64,000 bases of DNA from Deltaproteobacteria bacterium. Lineage in GTDB: Bacteria > Myxococcota_A > UBA9160 > UBA4427. The position numbers and the translations under genes are program-made. This document shows positions 41,842 through 52,069 of the stretch, in pieces (position 1 is the stretch's first letter; each line of letters starts with the position of its first letter). The notes below the pieces were generated by a model that saw only the letters and a program-made list of their open reading frames with translations, did no database searches and had not been told where the DNA came from. The stretch covers positions 129,886 through 193,885 of the forward strand of contig PBFW01000008.1 of NCBI GenBank assembly GCA_002719955.1, read 5' to 3'.

Positions 41842-43070
41842 TGGGAAGCGCGGGCCCGCCCTCGACGACCTCTTCGTCCCGGCCGGAGATCGCGCCCGGG
41901 ACGGCGGCCATGCCCGGTGTGATCTACTCGCCCTTCGCAGATCGGATGGCCGAGCGGATGGCGGACCCCAGCGACGGGCCCCTCTTTCCGCTCCATGTTG
42001 GAGATACCTGGCGCGATCCCTTCGTCGGCGCACGCTCCGAGGATATCCGCTCGGCCCTGCACCCGCGGCTGCACGCCTATGGAGACACGCGCGGCTTGCC
42101 CGACTTGATCGAACGGGTGAGCCAGAAACTCGCCGAGAAGAACGGGCTCCGCCATTCGCCGGAGGAGGTATTGATCACGGCCGGCGCGACCGGGGGGCTC
42201 GCCGCGGTCGCGGGCGCCGTGCTCTCACCGGGTGATGAAATGTTGATCCTGGCCCCCTTCTGGCCGCTGATTCGCGGGATCGCGCAGAGTTTTCGGGCAA
42301 GGTCGATCGAGGTCCCCTTCTTCGATCGTGTGTCGTGTCGGCGGGAGGCGATCGAGCAGGTCGAATCCCGGATCACCGCCCGCAGTCGCGTGCTCTATGT
42401 GTCGACGCCCTCGAATCCCACGGGTCGCGTGATTCCGGGTGACTGGCTGGAAGCGCTGGCCAACCTCGCTCGGCACCATGACCTTTGGGTCTTTTCCGAT
42501 GAGGTCTACGAGGACTACCACTATCCCCACGGCGCTTCCGGTTGCGAGTCGAGCGCGATAGGCGGACATGTCTCGATGGGCCGTTTCGCTCCCGAGCGGA
42601 CGATTTCCGTATATTCGTTCTCGAAGAGCTATGCGATGGCGGGCCAACGCGTCGGGTATCTCGCCGGACCGGAACGAGTCCTTGCCGAGGCGCGGAAGAT
42701 CGCGACGCATATCTACTACCACCCTCCGATCGTGGGTCAGCGAACCGCCCTCGCGGCGCTCGAGGAGGGGGACGATTGGATCGCGAACGCGCGGGAAGAG
42801 GATCGCGCCGTGGGTGTGGATGTGGCCGAGCGGCTCGGGGTTGCGTCGCCCGAAGGCGGGACCTTCCTCTTTCTCGACGTGCGCGATCGCCTCGATGAGC
42901 GCGGGCTCGCGGGATTGCTGGAGGATTGTTTCGAGCGGGGCGTGCTCGTTGCGCCGGGCACGAGCTGCGGTGAGGAATACGGCGAATGGATTCGTCTCAG
43001 CTATACAGCGGCGCCCGGGGACGCAGTGCGAGAGGCGGCTCGGAGATTGGCGAGCGTGTTGGGGCGATGA
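41841..43070 (+). CDS. PLP-dependent class I/II aminotransferase
   Basis: A 409-residue fold-type I aminotransferase. LHVGDTWRDPF and YGDTRGLPDLIERVSQKLAEK lead into ITAGATGGLAAVAGAVLSPGDEMLI. The substrate Asn lies in STPSNPTGRVIPGDWLEAL, the PLP Asp in LWVFSDEVYEDYHY, and the Schiff-base Lys in SVYSFSKSYAMAGQRVGYLAGP. The C-terminal Arg is in WIRLSYTA. The closest feel is to aspartate/aromatic-type enzymes, but specificity is not assignable. The chosen ATG overlaps the epimerase stop. An internal ATG (MPGVIYSPF, 41910) is possible because the first 23 residues are low-complexity. Confidence 0.85.
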   Translation: MGSAGPPSTTSSSRPEIAPGTAAMPGVIYSPFADRMAERMADPSDGPLFPLHVGDTWRDPFVGARSEDIRSALHPRLHAYGDTRGLPDLIERVSQKLAEKNGLRHSPEEVLITAGATGGLAAVAGAVLSPGDEMLILAPFWPLIRGIAQSFRARSIEVPFFDRVSCRREAIEQVESRITARSRVLYVSTPSNPTGRVIPGDWLEALANLARHHDLWVFSDEVYEDYHYPHGASGCESSAIGGHVSMGRFAPERTISVYSFSKSYAMAGQRVGYLAGPERVLAEARKIATHIYYHPPIVGQRTALAALEEGDDWIANAREEDRAVGVDVAERLGVASPEGGTFLFLDVRDRLDERGLAGLLEDCFERGVLVAPGTSCGEEYGEWIRLSYTAAPGDAVREAARRLASVLGR

Positions 43071-43084
43071 GGAGATCATCAGAG

Positions 43085-44218
43085 ATGCGGCGTGCCCTCG
43101 TTCTTTCGATTCTCGTGCTGGCGACCAGTGGCTGCCTCGGCATGCCCGGGAGCTTGCCGCCCTGTGATTCCTGGAGCGCGGACCACGCGATCTGCGGCCT
43201 GATGAATCCCGAGGATCTCGGCTCGCTGCCCCATGGCGGCTGGGTCGTCGTGAGTGAAATGCATCTGGCGGATCCGAGGGCGGGGGAAGAGGCCGGCCCC
43301 TTCCTTCCCGGTCGTTTGACCGCGATTCGATCGCGTGAGACGGACGGGAAGATCGAGCGCAGGCAACTCTTCCCGAACGAGTGGGCCGAGGCTGCGACGG
43401 AGACGAATCGATGGGGTGATCCCGGCTGCGAGGGGCCGCCCTCCAGCGAAGATTTTCAGCCCCATGGGATCGATGTCGGGATGGGGCCCGAGGGTCGCTC
43501 GGCGCTGGCCGTCGTCACCCATGGCTTCCGAGAGGTGATCGACCTCTTCGAGATTGCCGCTGGGTCGGAACCGGCGCTCGCCTGGCGTGGCTGCGTGGAA
43601 ATGCTCGGGGAGATGTCGGCCAACGATGTCGCCCTCCTGGGAGACGGAAGTCTCGTCGTGACGAACATGATCCCGCGCCTCGAATCGGTCGGAGTGAAGG
43701 CGATCTGGATCATGTTGAAGATCAGGCTGGGTCTGCACACGGGTTCGGTTCTGCACTGGTCGCCGTCGGGCGGGTGGAGCGAACTCCAAAAGAGCCAAGC
43801 GAGCGCACCGAATGGGATCGCGACCTCCGCGGACGGTCACGTGGTCTACGTCGCCGAGTGGGGCGGAGGGGCGGTCTACCGATTGCGATTCGCAGGGGGG
43901 CTCCGAGGGGGCGCGATCCCCCTTCGCGATGAGGTTGCGGTCGAGGGCCACCCCAGCCAATTGACCTGGACAGCGGATGGCCGGCTGCTCGTGGGTGCGC
44001 AGAGAGCGGGGCCGATCAAGGTGGTCTCTTGCGGGAGGATCGAAGCAGGTGGTTGCGATATCGGTTATTCCGTCACGTCGATCGAAGTCGATGATCTCGT
44101 CGCGACCAAGGTCGCGGAGGGGCGCGGGGCCGTGAGCGTCGCGCTGGAAGTCGACGATGAGATCTGGCTGGGCGTATTCGCCGGAGACAGCGTCACCCGT
44201 CTGCCCAAGGTCGAGTGA
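43085..44218 (+). CDS. Lipoprotein with SMP-30/paraoxonase-like beta-propeller
   Basis: A 377-residue exported lipoprotein (MRRALVLSILVLATSGC, lipobox ATSGC). The mature part reads like a PON/SMP-30 six-bladed propeller: FQPHGIDVGMGPEGRSALAVV, EMSANDVALLGDGSLVVTNM, SAPNGIATSADGHVVYVAEWG, and QLTWTADGRLLVGAQ, repeating a GI/ND-type metal-site pattern. Such proteins bind calcium and hydrolyse lactones or esters. Activity here is inferred only. The ATG at 43085 lies ten bases after GAGGAG, which favours it over the ATG at 43067 that overlaps the aminotransferase stop. Confidence 0.75.
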   Translation: MRRALVLSILVLATSGCLGMPGSLPPCDSWSADHAICGLMNPEDLGSLPHGGWVVVSEMHLADPRAGEEAGPFLPGRLTAIRSRETDGKIERRQLFPNEWAEAATETNRWGDPGCEGPPSSEDFQPHGIDVGMGPEGRSALAVVTHGFREVIDLFEIAAGSEPALAWRGCVEMLGEMSANDVALLGDGSLVVTNMIPRLESVGVKAIWIMLKIRLGLHTGSVLHWSPSGGWSELQKSQASAPNGIATSADGHVVYVAEWGGGAVYRLRFAGGLRGGAIPLRDEVAVEGHPSQLTWTADGRLLVGAQRAGPIKVVSCGRIEAGGCDIGYSVTSIEVDDLVATKVAEGRGAVSVALEVDDEIWLGVFAGDSVTRLPKVE

Positions 44219-44343
44219 GGGCGGTCGAAAAGCGATTCCCGTCCCACAGGATGATCTCGCAGAACGCCGAGCGCGGAAGACGTGTCGGCGATCGAGTATG
44301 CTCGGGGGCTCTCCTGCAAGCCCTTTCACTCGAGGAATCCCCC

Positions 44344-44769
44344 ATGTCGATCGATCTCGTCCTCAACTCTCCCGAGACGCCCGCTCGCACGGCGAGCATC
44401 AGGTCTATGCAGCTTTCAATGGCCGGTGATGCCGAGGGTTGGCTCGACCTCTTCGCGGAAAATGCCGTGGTTCAGGATCCCTATGGGCCCTCTCCGATGG
44501 ATCCCGAGGGCAAGGGACAGGTTGGGAAAGCGGCGATCGAGAAATTCTGCGCTGCCTATATCCGCCCGGACACGATCCGCTTCGAGATTCGCCAGACGCT
44601 GAACGGAAATGGTGCCTGTGTGAATGTCGGCACGATCTATGCGAAGCGGCCCGACGGGACAGTGGCCTGGAACGAAGTGATCAACATCTACGAAGTGGAC
44701 GAGGCGGGAAAGATCACGCTCCTTCGTTCTTATTGGGACTTCGAAGCGAACCAGAAGTCGATGTTCTAG
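44344..44769 (+). CDS. SnoaL/NTF2-like ketosteroid-isomerase-fold protein
   Basis: A 141-residue cone-fold protein: SIRSMQLSMAGDAEGWLDLFAENAVVQDPYGPS, then GKAAIEKFCAAYIRPDTIRFEI, and WNEVINIYEVDEAGKITLLRSYWDFEA. This is the SnoaL-like/limonene-epoxide-hydrolase layout with an Asp at the usual catalytic depth (VVQDPYGP). Members act as isomerases, cyclases or hydrolases, or just bind ligands. GAGGA precedes the ATG. It is followed eight bases later by recC but probably is a separate unit. Confidence 0.75.
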   Translation: MSIDLVLNSPETPARTASIRSMQLSMAGDAEGWLDLFAENAVVQDPYGPSPMDPEGKGQVGKAAIEKFCAAYIRPDTIRFEIRQTLNGNGACVNVGTIYAKRPDGTVAWNEVINIYEVDEAGKITLLRSYWDFEANQKSMF

Positions 44770-44777
44770 GCGGTCGA

Positions 44778-47700
44778 TTGCTCTTCGTCGAACGAAGCAA
44801 TCGCACGGAGAAATTGCTCGAGGGCCTCGCGGCGCGTCTGGTGATGCCCGGGCGCGATCCCCTGGCCCCCTCGGTCGTGGTGGTGCAGGGCCCGGGAATG
44901 GAGCGTTGGCTCGCGCAGTCGATCTCTCGCCGATACGGGGTGTGCGCAAACACCGAATTTCTCTTCCCCCGCCAATTTCTCGAGAAGCTCCTTCAGAGCA
45001 CGCCGACGGAGGCGGTCTCGGGGCCGAACTCCGCCTGGGAGGTCGGCTGTCTGGTCTGGTCGATCGCGCGACGTCTGAGCGAGGGGCGCGGTGACGCGGA
45101 TTACGAACCGCTGGCGCGACATCTCGAAGCTGTCGACGGCGATCGGCGACTCGTTCAACTCTCGCAGCAGATCGCCATCCTGCTCGACCGCTACATGACC
45201 TACCGACCGGATTGGATTCGCGCCTGGAGCGACGCCCCCGCCCTTCCCACGGCCCGCGACGAGCGTTGGCAGGCACGGCTCGTGCGGGAACTCGCTGCAG
45301 ATCTCGGCCGCCATCATCTCGCGGACCGCGCCCAGGACTTTCTCGCAGCGGTCGCTTCACCCGATCCCCGGGCACTGGCCGCAGGGCTCGGAACTTCGCT
45401 CCCGGACATCGTCGAGATCTTCGCGGTGTCGACTCTGCCGCCGCTCTATCTCTCGCTGATCGATGGCCTGGCGAATCATCGCGACGTCCATCTCTCGATC
45501 CTGAGTCCCTCGCGGAGTTATTGGGCGGATCTCTGGCGTGAGGTTCGCGAGGGCGATCTCGAAGGCGCACAGAGCGGCGGGGGCGAGGGCGCTTCTGGGC
45601 TCTTCGACGCCGCGCCCGCGACGCCCGCCGCGAGGTTGCTGGCGGGACTCGGGCGTCTGGGTGGAGATTTTCAGCGCTGCCTCGAGGAGTGTACGAGCGC
45701 GGGTGGAGGTGAGGTCGAGGGATTCGAATCACCGGTCGACAACGCGGCGTGCCCGAGTCTGCTGGCTCGACTCCAGGCCGATCTGCTCGATTTCGATTCG
45801 GAGATCGACCCGGATGCGGGGTTCGGGTCGGGCGCTCGAGCGTCGCGAATCGTCGATCGGGGCGATGATTCGATCCAGGTTCATCTCTGTCATGGTCCGC
45901 GGCGAGAACTCGAAGTCGTCGAGGCTGCACTTCGGAACGCCTTCGATCGCGATCCCACGCTGACCCCGGAAGATGTCATCGTGATGGCGCCCCGAATCGA
46001 CGAAATCGCCCCGGATATCGAGGCCGTCTTCGGCGTACCCCAGGACGAGGATAGACGGATTCCGCATCGAATCGCGGATCGCGGCGTATTCCAACGCTCC
46101 CCCGTCGCCGAGGCCTTTCGCGGGCTGCTCGACCTGTTGAGTGGCCGCGCAGCGCGCAGCGAGGTCCTCGACTGGTTGTCCCGGGAGCCTTCGCGCGCGC
46201 GTTTCGGGTTGGATGAGGAAGCGGTCGAACGCCTCGGCGAGTGGGCAGAACGAGCTGGGATTCGATTTGGCCTCGATGAGGATCATCGTGAAGCGCTCGG
46301 TCTGGCGCGCGACCGCACGCATACCTGGGCCGACGGTCTGGAACGTCTGGCGCTGGCCCACGCGGTCGGCGCCGGCGCGGACGTCTATGCCGGGACCGCG
46401 CCGGAGCCCCTCGATCCCTTCAGCGATCCCGAGGTCCTGGGATCGCTCGGGGATGTGGAATCGATGTTGCGCGCGGCCCGAGACCAGGTCGTGAAGAAGC
46501 GCGGCGTCGCCGCGTGGTGTCGCTGGCTCGGAGATCTCCTCGAAGAGGCTTGTGCGCGGGAGGATGCGAATGCCCACGAGCATTCCACGATCCGAGGCTT
46601 GTTGCAGGGTTTCGCCGAGAGCGCGACGGAGGCGGGCTTCGACGAGCCGATTCCCTTCGAAGCGATGCGCGAGCGTGTTTCCGAGGCACTCGCTTCGACG
46701 CCGGCCCCGCAGGCCTTCCTCGCGGGAGGCGTGACCTTCTGTGAACTCGTGCCCCTTCGCGCCATACCCTTTCGCGTCGTCGTCATCCTGGGAATGAGTG
46801 ATCAGGCCTTTCCCCGGGGTCGCCCCGCCCCGGGCTTCGATCTGATGGCCCGCGCGCCCCGCGCGGGCGACCGCAGCACGCGAAGCGATGATCGTTATCT
46901 CTTTCTGGAAGCCCTCCTGTCGGCGAGGGATCAGTTGATTCTGACCGTCCCCGGACGGGACGTGCGCGATGGAAGTGATCTGCCGCCTTCGATCGTCGTC
47001 AGCGAACTCCTGGACGCCCTCGAAGGCTCCTTCGAACTCGCCCCCCTTCCGCAGGATCCGGCTGGCGGAGTGGATCCGCCTCGTACGCTGCGTGAGGCGA
47101 TCGTCGTCGAGCACGCGCTGCAATCGTTCAGCGATCGCTATTTCGAAGTTCCGGGTGATCCTCGCTTACGGGGTCGCGACGAGGAGGCGTACGCCGGGGC
47201 GCGGGCACGTCGCCGCGCGAGTGAGGCCGGTGGGGGTGCGCCCCGCCAATTCCTCGCGGATTTTTCGAGTGCCGATCCGGCGAGCGCTGCCGAGCTGGCT
47301 CCACCCCTGCTCGAGCTGGATGAATTGGCCGAAAGATTGCTGCGGTCGACCCGTCATTTCACGCGCGAGCGTCTTCGCCTGCGTCTTCCGCGCAGCGAGG
47401 ATGTGGCGAGTGATCTCGATCCGGTGGATTTCGACCGGCTCGAGCAATACTCGCTCGGGAGTGCTCTGCTCGAGGATCTCACCGCGGGGGTGAGTGCGGA
47501 TGAGGCGACGGCGCGTCTTTGTGCGCGTTCGACGATTCCGATCGGTCGTCCCGGCGAACTCGCCGTGCGCGCTCTGTTCGAAGAAGTGAAGGGCATCGCC
47601 AAGTTGGCTGGAGAGCGGTTCGCCGGCCCGCGTCTCGCGGACCTCGAATCGGGCATCGAACTCGACGTCGCTGGGCTGGGCCCCTGTCGAATCGAGGGTC

Positions 47701-48245
47701 ATCTCGACGGTCTGGGGTCCGCGGGTCGGGTCGTGGTCGATTTTCGGAAGATCGCGGGTCGCAGCGAACTCGAGGCGTGGATCCGCCATCTCTTTCTCTG
47801 CGCCTGCGTCGAGCAGGGGGCGGAACTCGAACCGCGGACGGTGCTCATCGGACGCGCGGATTCGAAGGCCTCCAGCGACCAGATCGTCGCCTTCGAGCGC
47901 GTCGCCGAGCCCTGCCGCCATCTCTCCCGACTCTTCGAATGGGCCTGGAGCGCGAATCTTGCTCCGCTGCCCTTCTTCCCGAAGGCTTCGAGAAGGTTCG
48001 CCGCCGATTTCCTCGACGGAAAATTCGATCGGGCTTGGCGCGGGGCGGAGGAGACCTATCACGGCGGTGAGAGTGGGAAATGGCGAACGCCCGAGTCCGA
48101 GGAGGGTCTCGAACACGCCCGGCTCTGGGAGGGCCTCTCACCGATTTCCCGGGCCGGCGAACGCCTCTTTCCCTATCGCTTCGACGCCGTCGCCGAAGAG
48201 TTCTTCGCGCCCTTTCTGGCAGCGCGCGTGGTCGAATCACAATGA
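44778..48245 (+). CDS. recC: Exodeoxyribonuclease V subunit gamma (RecC)
   Basis: An 1155-residue inactive-helicase/Chi-recognition subunit of RecBCD. It begins LLFVERSNRTEKLLEGLAAR, matching the conserved RecC opening, and has VVVQGPGMERWLAQSISRRYGVCANTEFLFPRQFLEKL. Inactivated helicase features follow: FAVSTLPPLYLSLIDGLANH, VHLCHGPRRELEVVEAALRN, and the C-terminal RFSDRYFEVPG and GVTFCELVPLRAIPFRVVVILGMSDQAFPR segments. The likely start is a TTG directly at the RecC homology. Its stop overlaps recB by 4 bases. The order recC-recB-recD is as in enterobacteria but without ptrA between. Confidence 0.9.
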   Translation: MLFVERSNRTEKLLEGLAARLVMPGRDPLAPSVVVVQGPGMERWLAQSISRRYGVCANTEFLFPRQFLEKLLQSTPTEAVSGPNSAWEVGCLVWSIARRLSEGRGDADYEPLARHLEAVDGDRRLVQLSQQIAILLDRYMTYRPDWIRAWSDAPALPTARDERWQARLVRELAADLGRHHLADRAQDFLAAVASPDPRALAAGLGTSLPDIVEIFAVSTLPPLYLSLIDGLANHRDVHLSILSPSRSYWADLWREVREGDLEGAQSGGGEGASGLFDAAPATPAARLLAGLGRLGGDFQRCLEECTSAGGGEVEGFESPVDNAACPSLLARLQADLLDFDSEIDPDAGFGSGARASRIVDRGDDSIQVHLCHGPRRELEVVEAALRNAFDRDPTLTPEDVIVMAPRIDEIAPDIEAVFGVPQDEDRRIPHRIADRGVFQRSPVAEAFRGLLDLLSGRAARSEVLDWLSREPSRARFGLDEEAVERLGEWAERAGIRFGLDEDHREALGLARDRTHTWADGLERLALAHAVGAGADVYAGTAPEPLDPFSDPEVLGSLGDVESMLRAARDQVVKKRGVAAWCRWLGDLLEEACAREDANAHEHSTIRGLLQGFAESATEAGFDEPIPFEAMRERVSEALASTPAPQAFLAGGVTFCELVPLRAIPFRVVVILGMSDQAFPRGRPAPGFDLMARAPRAGDRSTRSDDRYLFLEALLSARDQLILTVPGRDVRDGSDLPPSIVVSELLDALEGSFELAPLPQDPAGGVDPPRTLREAIVVEHALQSFSDRYFEVPGDPRLRGRDEEAYAGARARRRASEAGGGAPRQFLADFSSADPASAAELAPPLLELDELAERLLRSTRHFTRERLRLRLPRSEDVASDLDPVDFDRLEQYSLGSALLEDLTAGVSADEATARLCARSTIPIGRPGELAVRALFEEVKGIAKLAGERFAGPRLADLESGIELDVAGLGPCRIEGHLDGLGSAGRVVVDFRKIAGRSELEAWIRHLFLCACVEQGAELEPRTVLIGRADSKASSDQIVAFERVAEPCRHLSRLFEWAWSANLAPLPFFPKASRRFAADFLDGKFDRAWRGAEETYHGGESGKWRTPESEEGLEHARLWEGLSPISRAGERLFPYRFDAVAEEFFAPFLAARVVESQ

Positions 48246-51200
48246 AGAAACTCGACGCCTGGGCCATGCCGCTCGCCGGGACCTCCTTGATCGAGGCCAG
48301 CGCCGGGACGGGCAAGACCTTCACGCTGACGACGCTCTATTTGCGGTTGCTCGTCGAGGAGGGATTGTCCCCTTCCCAGATTCTCGTCGTGACCTACACC
48401 GAGGCGGCGACGGCGGAGCTTCGCGAGCGGGTTCGGGGACGAATCCAGGATGCGCTCGACGCGATCGAAGCCGATCCCGAGGACGAAGAGCAGAGGCGTC
48501 TCCAGGAACTCGCGCTGCGCGCGCGGGAGCAGAGTCGCTCGAGCGGTCGGCCGGACAGGCTTCGGCGCGCGCTTCAGGAATTCGATGAGGCGGCCATCTT
48601 CACGATCCACGGATTTTGTCAGCGATCGCTCCAGGAGAACGCGTTCGAGAGCGCAATGGCCTTCGATGCGGAACTCGTCGAGAAGCCCGATCTGATCGAG
48701 CGGACGCTGGCCCACGATCTCTGGGCCCAGATCCTCGAAGGGGAGGATCCCGATTTCGTCGAGTGGCTCATCGAAGGGAGGGGTCGGCGCTGGCAATTCC
48801 AGCCCGCCGCCTTGCAGGCGAAGCTGCTGCGGCAGATCGGGGCGGATGAAGAGATGCCGCTCGTCCCCGCCGAAGATCCATTGCTCTGCGCGACCGACCC
48901 CGCCGAAGGGCGCGCGCGGGTGGCTGTGGCGCTGCGTGCCTGGGCCAGGGCGTGGCAAGATCGCCATGAGGTCGTGGCGGCCTTGCTGCTGGGTGAGAAC
49001 GGTCAGGCCAAGGGCACCTACAAGAAGGAAGCGATCGAAGCGATCTGGCTTCCGAGTTTCTCGGCCTTCGCCGCCCGCATCGACGCCTGCGAGAGTGAGG
49101 GCGCCCTGGCGCTTCTCGCGCTTCCGGAAAAATTCGAAAACCTGACGAACGCGACCCTCACAAAGCGCACGAACAAGGGCAAGGAGACGCTTCAGGATCC
49201 GTGCTTCGCCGCCTTCGACGAGGCCTTCGAAGCGGTCGAAGCGCTGACCCGGATACTCGACCACCGCGCCCTCGGTCTTCGCTGGCGATTCGTGGCGGCC
49301 GCCCGCGCAGCGGCTCGAGAGCGCAGGGACGAACGCCACCTGCTCTTCTTCGATGATCTTCTCAGCGAACTGCGCCGCGCCCTCACTGCCCCGGGTGGCG
49401 AGCGGCTGCGGGATCTGTTGAGGGAGCGTTACCGGTTCGCGCTGATCGATGAATTCCAGGACACGGATCCCGTCCAATACGACACGTTCAGGACGGTCTG
49501 GCACGAAGGCGTGGAGGAGTCTGCGGGTCGCGGTCTGGTGCTGATCGGCGATCCGAAGCAGGCGATCTATTCGTTTCGCGGGGCGGATGTCTTCACGTAT
49601 CTGGCGGCCCGAGAGGATGCGGTCGAGGCCACCTACAGCCTTGCGATCAATTGGCGATCGGATCCCGGTCTGATCGAGGCGATGAATTCACTCTTCCGAT
49701 TACGGACCCAGGCCTTCGGGTTGGAGGCGATCGGGTTCGACCCGGTCGCGCCGCAGGAAGGGTTCACTCCGACCTTCGAGGTGCCGGGACGTTCGGCGGC
49801 CGGCCTGAGGGTGTTGTTCGCGAACCGGAGGTCGGCTGGGAAATTCTTGGGCGAAGAACTCGACGAGACGAAAGCGCTGCCCCCTCGCTTCGGGCGAACC
49901 GTGTTGATGGCCTCGGTGGCGCGCGATATCGCGGATCTGCTCGACGCGCGGGGAAGTCTCGGCAATCGCGAGATCGCGCCCTCGGATATCGCGATTCTCT
50001 GTCGCCGGAAGAGTGAACTTCGCGCGATGCGGCGGGCGCTCGAGGCGCTCGGGATTCCCTGTGTCGATCGGGGGGACGCCGATGTCTTCGAATCCCGCGA
50101 GGCTTGGGAATTCGTCTGCGTCCTGCAGGCGATGATGCGCTCGGGAGATCCCGCGACGTTGCGTGGGGCGCTCTCGACGGGGGCACATGGTTGGGGAGCG
50201 CGGGCGCTGGCGGAACTGGACGACGAGGCGCCGGAGCTGGCCGAGATCTCCGAGCGTTTTGCCGATTATGGACGGATCTGGTCACAATCGGGCTTCGGTC
50301 GAGCCTTCGAGACCTGGCGCCGAGCCGAGGGCGTGACGGAGAGGCTGCTCGGGCACGTCGACGGCGAACGGCGCCTGACCAATTGGATCCATCTGGCGGA
50401 ACTCTTGCAGCGGGTGGCGAGTGAGCGCGCGCCTTCGCGGGCGAGTCTGGTTACCTGGTTGGAACGATCGATCGTGTCCGAGGAGGCCCGCACGCTCGCC
50501 GGGGCGGAGGCCTCTCTCCTTCGCCTCGAACGAGACGACGACGCGGTGTCCTTGATCACCCTGCACCGCAGCAAGGGTCTCGAATATCCGATCGTCTACC
50601 TGCCGAGCCTCTGGGAAGACGCTTCCGGGCGCGGGCCCTCCGCCGAAAGCGCGCAGAAGGGGAGCACGCAGAATCCGCCCATTCGATTTCACGACGGTGA
50701 AAGCGGTCGAAGAACCCTAGATCTCGGCGATCCAGCCGACTATCCGGCACATGTCGAGGAGAGCAAGCGTGAGGCGTTCTCTGAAGAGCTTCGGTTGCTC
50801 TACGTGGGTCTGACGCGAGCGAAACATCAATGTGTCGTCGCCTGGGGAGCGATCGGTTCGCCCCATGTCCGGACTCCGCTCGCATGGCTCCTGCAAGGGC
50901 CCCTGATCGAAGTCGAGGGGCTCACGCCGGACGCGGCCCTGAAGCGGATCAAGGCGTGGAGGGACGAGGATTGGGTGGCGGCCTGGCGCCAGCTCGCCGA
51001 TGCGGCTTGCGCGGGGGCGATCGAAGTCGAGGACGCCGTCTTCGAGGAACGCGAGCGCTGGCAAGCCCCGGCGAAGAAAGAGTCCGCCCTGGCCTATGCG
51101 GCCGCCGAGCGAATTCTCGGCCGACCGATCCGAACGACGAGCTTCTCCGCCCTCGTGCGGGAGGGGCATCGCGTCGCCGCCTCGGCGAGTCTTCCCGAAA

Positions 51201-52069
51201 TCACCGGTCGCGATCTCGACGCGAATCTTTCGGGTCTGCGATCACCTGAGCCCGAGCGCGCCGATACAGGCGAACGCGTTCCGGACCTCGCTGCGGACAT
51301 GCACGCGTTTCCGCGCGGGGCCGATGCGGGGACGCTGCTCCACGAAGTCCTCGAAGGAATCGATTTTTCGAGTTACGACGAGGCTGAGGTGCGGAAACTC
51401 GGCGCCGAGCGTCTGGAAAGAAACGGCCTCGATTCCGCTCATCTGGACCAGGTCGTTCACGTCGTCGATTCCGTGGCGAATACGCCCCTCGGCGACGAAG
51501 CGGGTCATCGTGCGTTGGCCGACCTTGCGCCCGGACAGCTTCGGCCGGAGATCGAGTTCACGCTCGTGACGCCCGGCGCCGCTGGCGGGTCCTCTTTCTG
51601 CCCGCAGGATCTGGCGGCCCTCTTGGTCCGATCGCCAGAAGGAAGTCCATTGGCACGTTATGCGGAGCGCGCGAGCCGGATGCATTTCAGTGCGCTCGAG
51701 GGCTATCTGCGCGGTTTCATCGATGCCACGTTCTTCGAGGGAGGGCGTTACTACTTGATCGACTACAAGTCGAATCATCTGGGGGATTGCCAGAGCGATT
51801 ATCGACCCGAGGCGCTGATCGAGCCCATGGTCGATCACGACTACATCCTCCAATACCTCGTGTATTCGGTCGCACTCGATCGCCATCTCTCCCAGAGGTT
51901 GGTCGACTACGACTACGAGCAGCATTTCGGCGGGGTCTATTATCTCTTCCTGCGTGGTCTTGCGCGGGACCACGCGCCGGGCTGCGGCGTATTCTTCGAT
52001 CGGCCGGAAGAGGAGATCGTTCGTGGGGCTTCTGAATTGATGGGCCTTGGATCGGAGCGCACCCGATGA
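48242..52069 (+). CDS. recB: Exodeoxyribonuclease V subunit beta (RecB)
   Basis: A 1275-residue 3'-5' helicase-nuclease. Walker A is EASAGTGKTFTLTTLYLRLL at 18-37. Then come VVTYTEAATAELRERVRGRI (motif Ia) and AAIFTIHGFCQRSLQENAFES (RecB-specific). Walker B is ALIDEFQDTDPVQY with D403. Further motifs are GDPKQAIYSFRGADVFTYLAA, VSLITLHRSKGLEYPIVYLP and LLYVGLTRAKHQ. The C-terminal nuclease domain has the GTLLHEVLEGIDF start and LIDYKSNHLGD with D1174/K1176 as catalytic residues, so it should be nuclease-active. With RecC and RecD it resects double-strand breaks. Confidence 0.95.
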   Translation: MKKLDAWAMPLAGTSLIEASAGTGKTFTLTTLYLRLLVEEGLSPSQILVVTYTEAATAELRERVRGRIQDALDAIEADPEDEEQRRLQELALRAREQSRSSGRPDRLRRALQEFDEAAIFTIHGFCQRSLQENAFESAMAFDAELVEKPDLIERTLAHDLWAQILEGEDPDFVEWLIEGRGRRWQFQPAALQAKLLRQIGADEEMPLVPAEDPLLCATDPAEGRARVAVALRAWARAWQDRHEVVAALLLGENGQAKGTYKKEAIEAIWLPSFSAFAARIDACESEGALALLALPEKFENLTNATLTKRTNKGKETLQDPCFAAFDEAFEAVEALTRILDHRALGLRWRFVAAARAAARERRDERHLLFFDDLLSELRRALTAPGGERLRDLLRERYRFALIDEFQDTDPVQYDTFRTVWHEGVEESAGRGLVLIGDPKQAIYSFRGADVFTYLAAREDAVEATYSLAINWRSDPGLIEAMNSLFRLRTQAFGLEAIGFDPVAPQEGFTPTFEVPGRSAAGLRVLFANRRSAGKFLGEELDETKALPPRFGRTVLMASVARDIADLLDARGSLGNREIAPSDIAILCRRKSELRAMRRALEALGIPCVDRGDADVFESREAWEFVCVLQAMMRSGDPATLRGALSTGAHGWGARALAELDDEAPELAEISERFADYGRIWSQSGFGRAFETWRRAEGVTERLLGHVDGERRLTNWIHLAELLQRVASERAPSRASLVTWLERSIVSEEARTLAGAEASLLRLERDDDAVSLITLHRSKGLEYPIVYLPSLWEDASGRGPSAESAQKGSTQNPPIRFHDGESGRRTLDLGDPADYPAHVEESKREAFSEELRLLYVGLTRAKHQCVVAWGAIGSPHVRTPLAWLLQGPLIEVEGLTPDAALKRIKAWRDEDWVAAWRQLADAACAGAIEVEDAVFEERERWQAPAKKESALAYAAAERILGRPIRTTSFSALVREGHRVAASASLPEITGRDLDANLSGLRSPEPERADTGERVPDLAADMHAFPRGADAGTLLHEVLEGIDFSSYDEAEVRKLGAERLERNGLDSAHLDQVVHVVDSVANTPLGDEAGHRALADLAPGQLRPEIEFTLVTPGAAGGSSFCPQDLAALLVRSPEGSPLARYAERASRMHFSALEGYLRGFIDATFFEGGRYYLIDYKSNHLGDCQSDYRPEALIEPMVDHDYILQYLVYSVALDRHLSQRLVDYDYEQHFGGVYYLFLRGLARDHAPGCGVFFDRPEEEIVRGASELMGLGSERTR